The notes beneath the pieces are model-generated. The model was not told where the DNA came from and ran no database searches. It saw only the letters and a list, made by a program, of their open reading frames with translations. Both the position numbers and the translations under genes were made by a program. DNA of 30,109 nucleotides from Cloacibacillus sp. (GTDB taxonomy: Bacteria; Synergistota; Synergistia; Synergistales; Synergistaceae), in assembly GCF_020860125.1 (NCBI RefSeq), contig NZ_JAJBUX010000077.1, positions 1-30,109 of the forward strand, given 5' to 3'. Positions 28,896 through 30,109 of the stretch are shown one piece after another; within the stretch, counting starts at the first letter, position 1, and every line of letters starts with the position of its first letter.

Positions 28896-30109
28896 ATGAA
28901 AAAGCGTCATGATGACCATATACTAAATAAATATATTCTTTTGTTCCAAAAACTAAAATTAAGTTTATTATATCGCTCACCCTATCTCTTACTTCTTCTC
29001 TTACTGTCACTTACACTAGTATTGGGCGCGGCGCGGAATGCCCCGGCGCTGACGAGTGCGGACGTCGTATATTACGGCAGCTATCCGCAGAGCGTAAGCT
29101 CGGCTGACTTTACGGTGGAGTCTATAGTTTGGCGCGTGCTTGAAACGAGCGGCAGCCGGGAGCTGCTGCTCTCGGAAAAGATACTTGACGCGATGGCATT
29201 CAACCCCAGTTACAGCGAGACAGATCCCTATGCTTCATGGTGGAGCGAATCGCTGATCCGCAAATTCCTCAACGGAGCGGAATATGTCAAATCGGTATCT
29301 GCGGACGTAACGGGAATAACCGTGATAAACCCGAAAGGTTATTCCTTCTACGAGAAGGCCTTCTCCACTGGCGAAGGGAGCGGGATAATAAAGGCGGCTC
29401 TGGACAACTCAAGTGTCTATAAGGACAGTACTGTTCCCCCCGGTCCCAATACAACTGATAAAATATTCCTCCTTTCCTACGCCGAGGCGGGAAATTCTGC
29501 CTATGGTTTTGTCGATAATAATTCGCGTAAAGCGGAGCTGAGCGATTATGGCGTGGCACAGGGAATCTACAATCATGCGGAAGGTAACAAAAAGTATGGT
29601 TATTGGTGGCTTCGTTCCCCCGGGCACGAGAAAAACTATGCGTCTTTCGTCGATAACTACGGCAACCTCAACAAAAACCACGTCTACGATGGGGCAGGCG
29701 GTCTTCGTCCGGCTTTCCGTTTGAATCTTGAATTTTTGCTCTTCACCTCTCCCGCCGCAGGCGGAAAGCATGATGGGCAGACCGCTTCGCTCCATAAACA
29801 AACCTACACCTCAAACGATAAAGGAAAATACGAACACAAACTGACCCTCGCCACAAACACCTACAAACTCAAGTCGGCAAACATGACTCCGAGTGACATT
29901 AAAGGAGGCCAAGACGTCAACATAACGCTTAAGTATGAAGGCGCCTCCACCGGCGTGGGTTATCATCTCGCCGCCGTTGTCACGAGAGGCGACCGTGCCC
30001 TATACTACGGGCGGATAAAGAGCCTAGAGGCCGCCGCCGACAAAAGCGGAACCGTCACCTTTGTCATCCCCGAATACCACGACGGCGAAGAGGTCTACAT
30101 TTTCGTCGA
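28896..30109 (+). CDS. DUF6273-domain surface protein, 3' end beyond the window
   Basis: ATG 28896 with TAGGAG 9 nt upstream; 404 codons remain open to the window edge, so the C-terminus is missing. A positively charged start, a long Leu-rich helix (about 30-46, LLLLLLLSLTLVLGAA) acts as signal or anchor. The DUF6273 domain (about 53-280) is recognisable: VVYYGSYPQS, IVWRVLE, ELLLSEKILD, WWSESLIRKFLNG, IFLLSYAEAGN, YGYWWLRSPG and AGGLRPAFRLNL. After it comes an extended Thr/Lys/Ser-rich region (YTSNDKGKYEHKLTLATNTYKLK) and a beta-rich, Ig-like module. Likely extracellular and involved in the cell surface; function unknown. It has lower GC at the very start. Confidence 0.85.
   Translation, partial: MKKRHDDHILNKYILLFQKLKLSLLYRSPYLLLLLLLSLTLVLGAARNAPALTSADVVYYGSYPQSVSSADFTVESIVWRVLETSGSRELLLSEKILDAMAFNPSYSETDPYASWWSESLIRKFLNGAEYVKSVSADVTGITVINPKGYSFYEKAFSTGEGSGIIKAALDNSSVYKDSTVPPGPNTTDKIFLLSYAEAGNSAYGFVDNNSRKAELSDYGVAQGIYNHAEGNKKYGYWWLRSPGHEKNYASFVDNYGNLNKNHVYDGAGGLRPAFRLNLEFLLFTSPAAGGKHDGQTASLHKQTYTSNDKGKYEHKLTLATNTYKLKSANMTPSDIKGGQDVNITLKYEGASTGVGYHLAAVVTRGDRALYYGRIKSLEAAADKSGTVTFVIPEYHDGEEVYIFV

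Overview
The window looks like a chromosome segment from an anaerobic, amino-acid-fermenting bacterium, most likely a Synergistota member close to Cloacibacillus. This is an inference from the selenoprotein-type glycine/betaine-reductase component B pair, the GC-rich coding sequence, frequent TTG/GTG starts, the Na+ symporters and the DUF6273-type surface protein. No rRNA, tRNA, IS element or CRISPR array was seen.

Layout. 73-3216 (+): a GntR/FCD regulator and two overlapping metal-dependent amidohydrolases. 3313-4979 (-): mntP and an AI-2E/PerM-type membrane protein, divergent from a solitary ftsZ (5059-6438). 6593-7206: a tandem DnaA-box pair and an extended -10 element in front of a metallopeptidase-fold protein that has lost both zinc histidines. 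7321-8746: three small exported proteins. 8779-9923 (-): YigZ/IMPACT and HIT proteins. 10162-11754 (+): tandem exported SYLF proteins. 11872-15244 (-): the pstSCAB phosphate transporter. 15662-16102 (-): mscL, whose conserved zinc-ribbon tail is cut off by an in-frame TAG.

16371-22119 (-): a catabolic block consisting of a GrdE-like proprotein, a GrdB-like selenoprotein (in-frame TGA = Sec, followed by a SECIS-like hairpin), an AraC regulator, a Na+ symporter and a cupin. The substrate is unknown. GrdA, GrdC and GrdD are not in the window, so they would have to be supplied from elsewhere. 22429-26267: small genes (a Cys-rich protein, three GNAT acetyltransferases, a SUI1/eIF1-like protein, an XRE regulator) plus a decayed membrane-protein tail.

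26532-28401 (-) holds the most striking element. A TTGACA-N17-TATCAT promoter with a palindrome across the -35 is followed by a 33-codon leader peptide containing RYYYYFYAYPR, a strong intrinsic terminator with six U residues, a 31-aa membrane protein and a Na+:solute symporter. This has the architecture of a ribosome-stalling transcription attenuator that senses tyrosine, and it predicts that the symporter handles tyrosine or a related aromatic compound. The last 1.7 kb (+) holds a frame-broken, phage-like HTH relic and the 5' part of a DUF6273 surface protein that runs off the edge.
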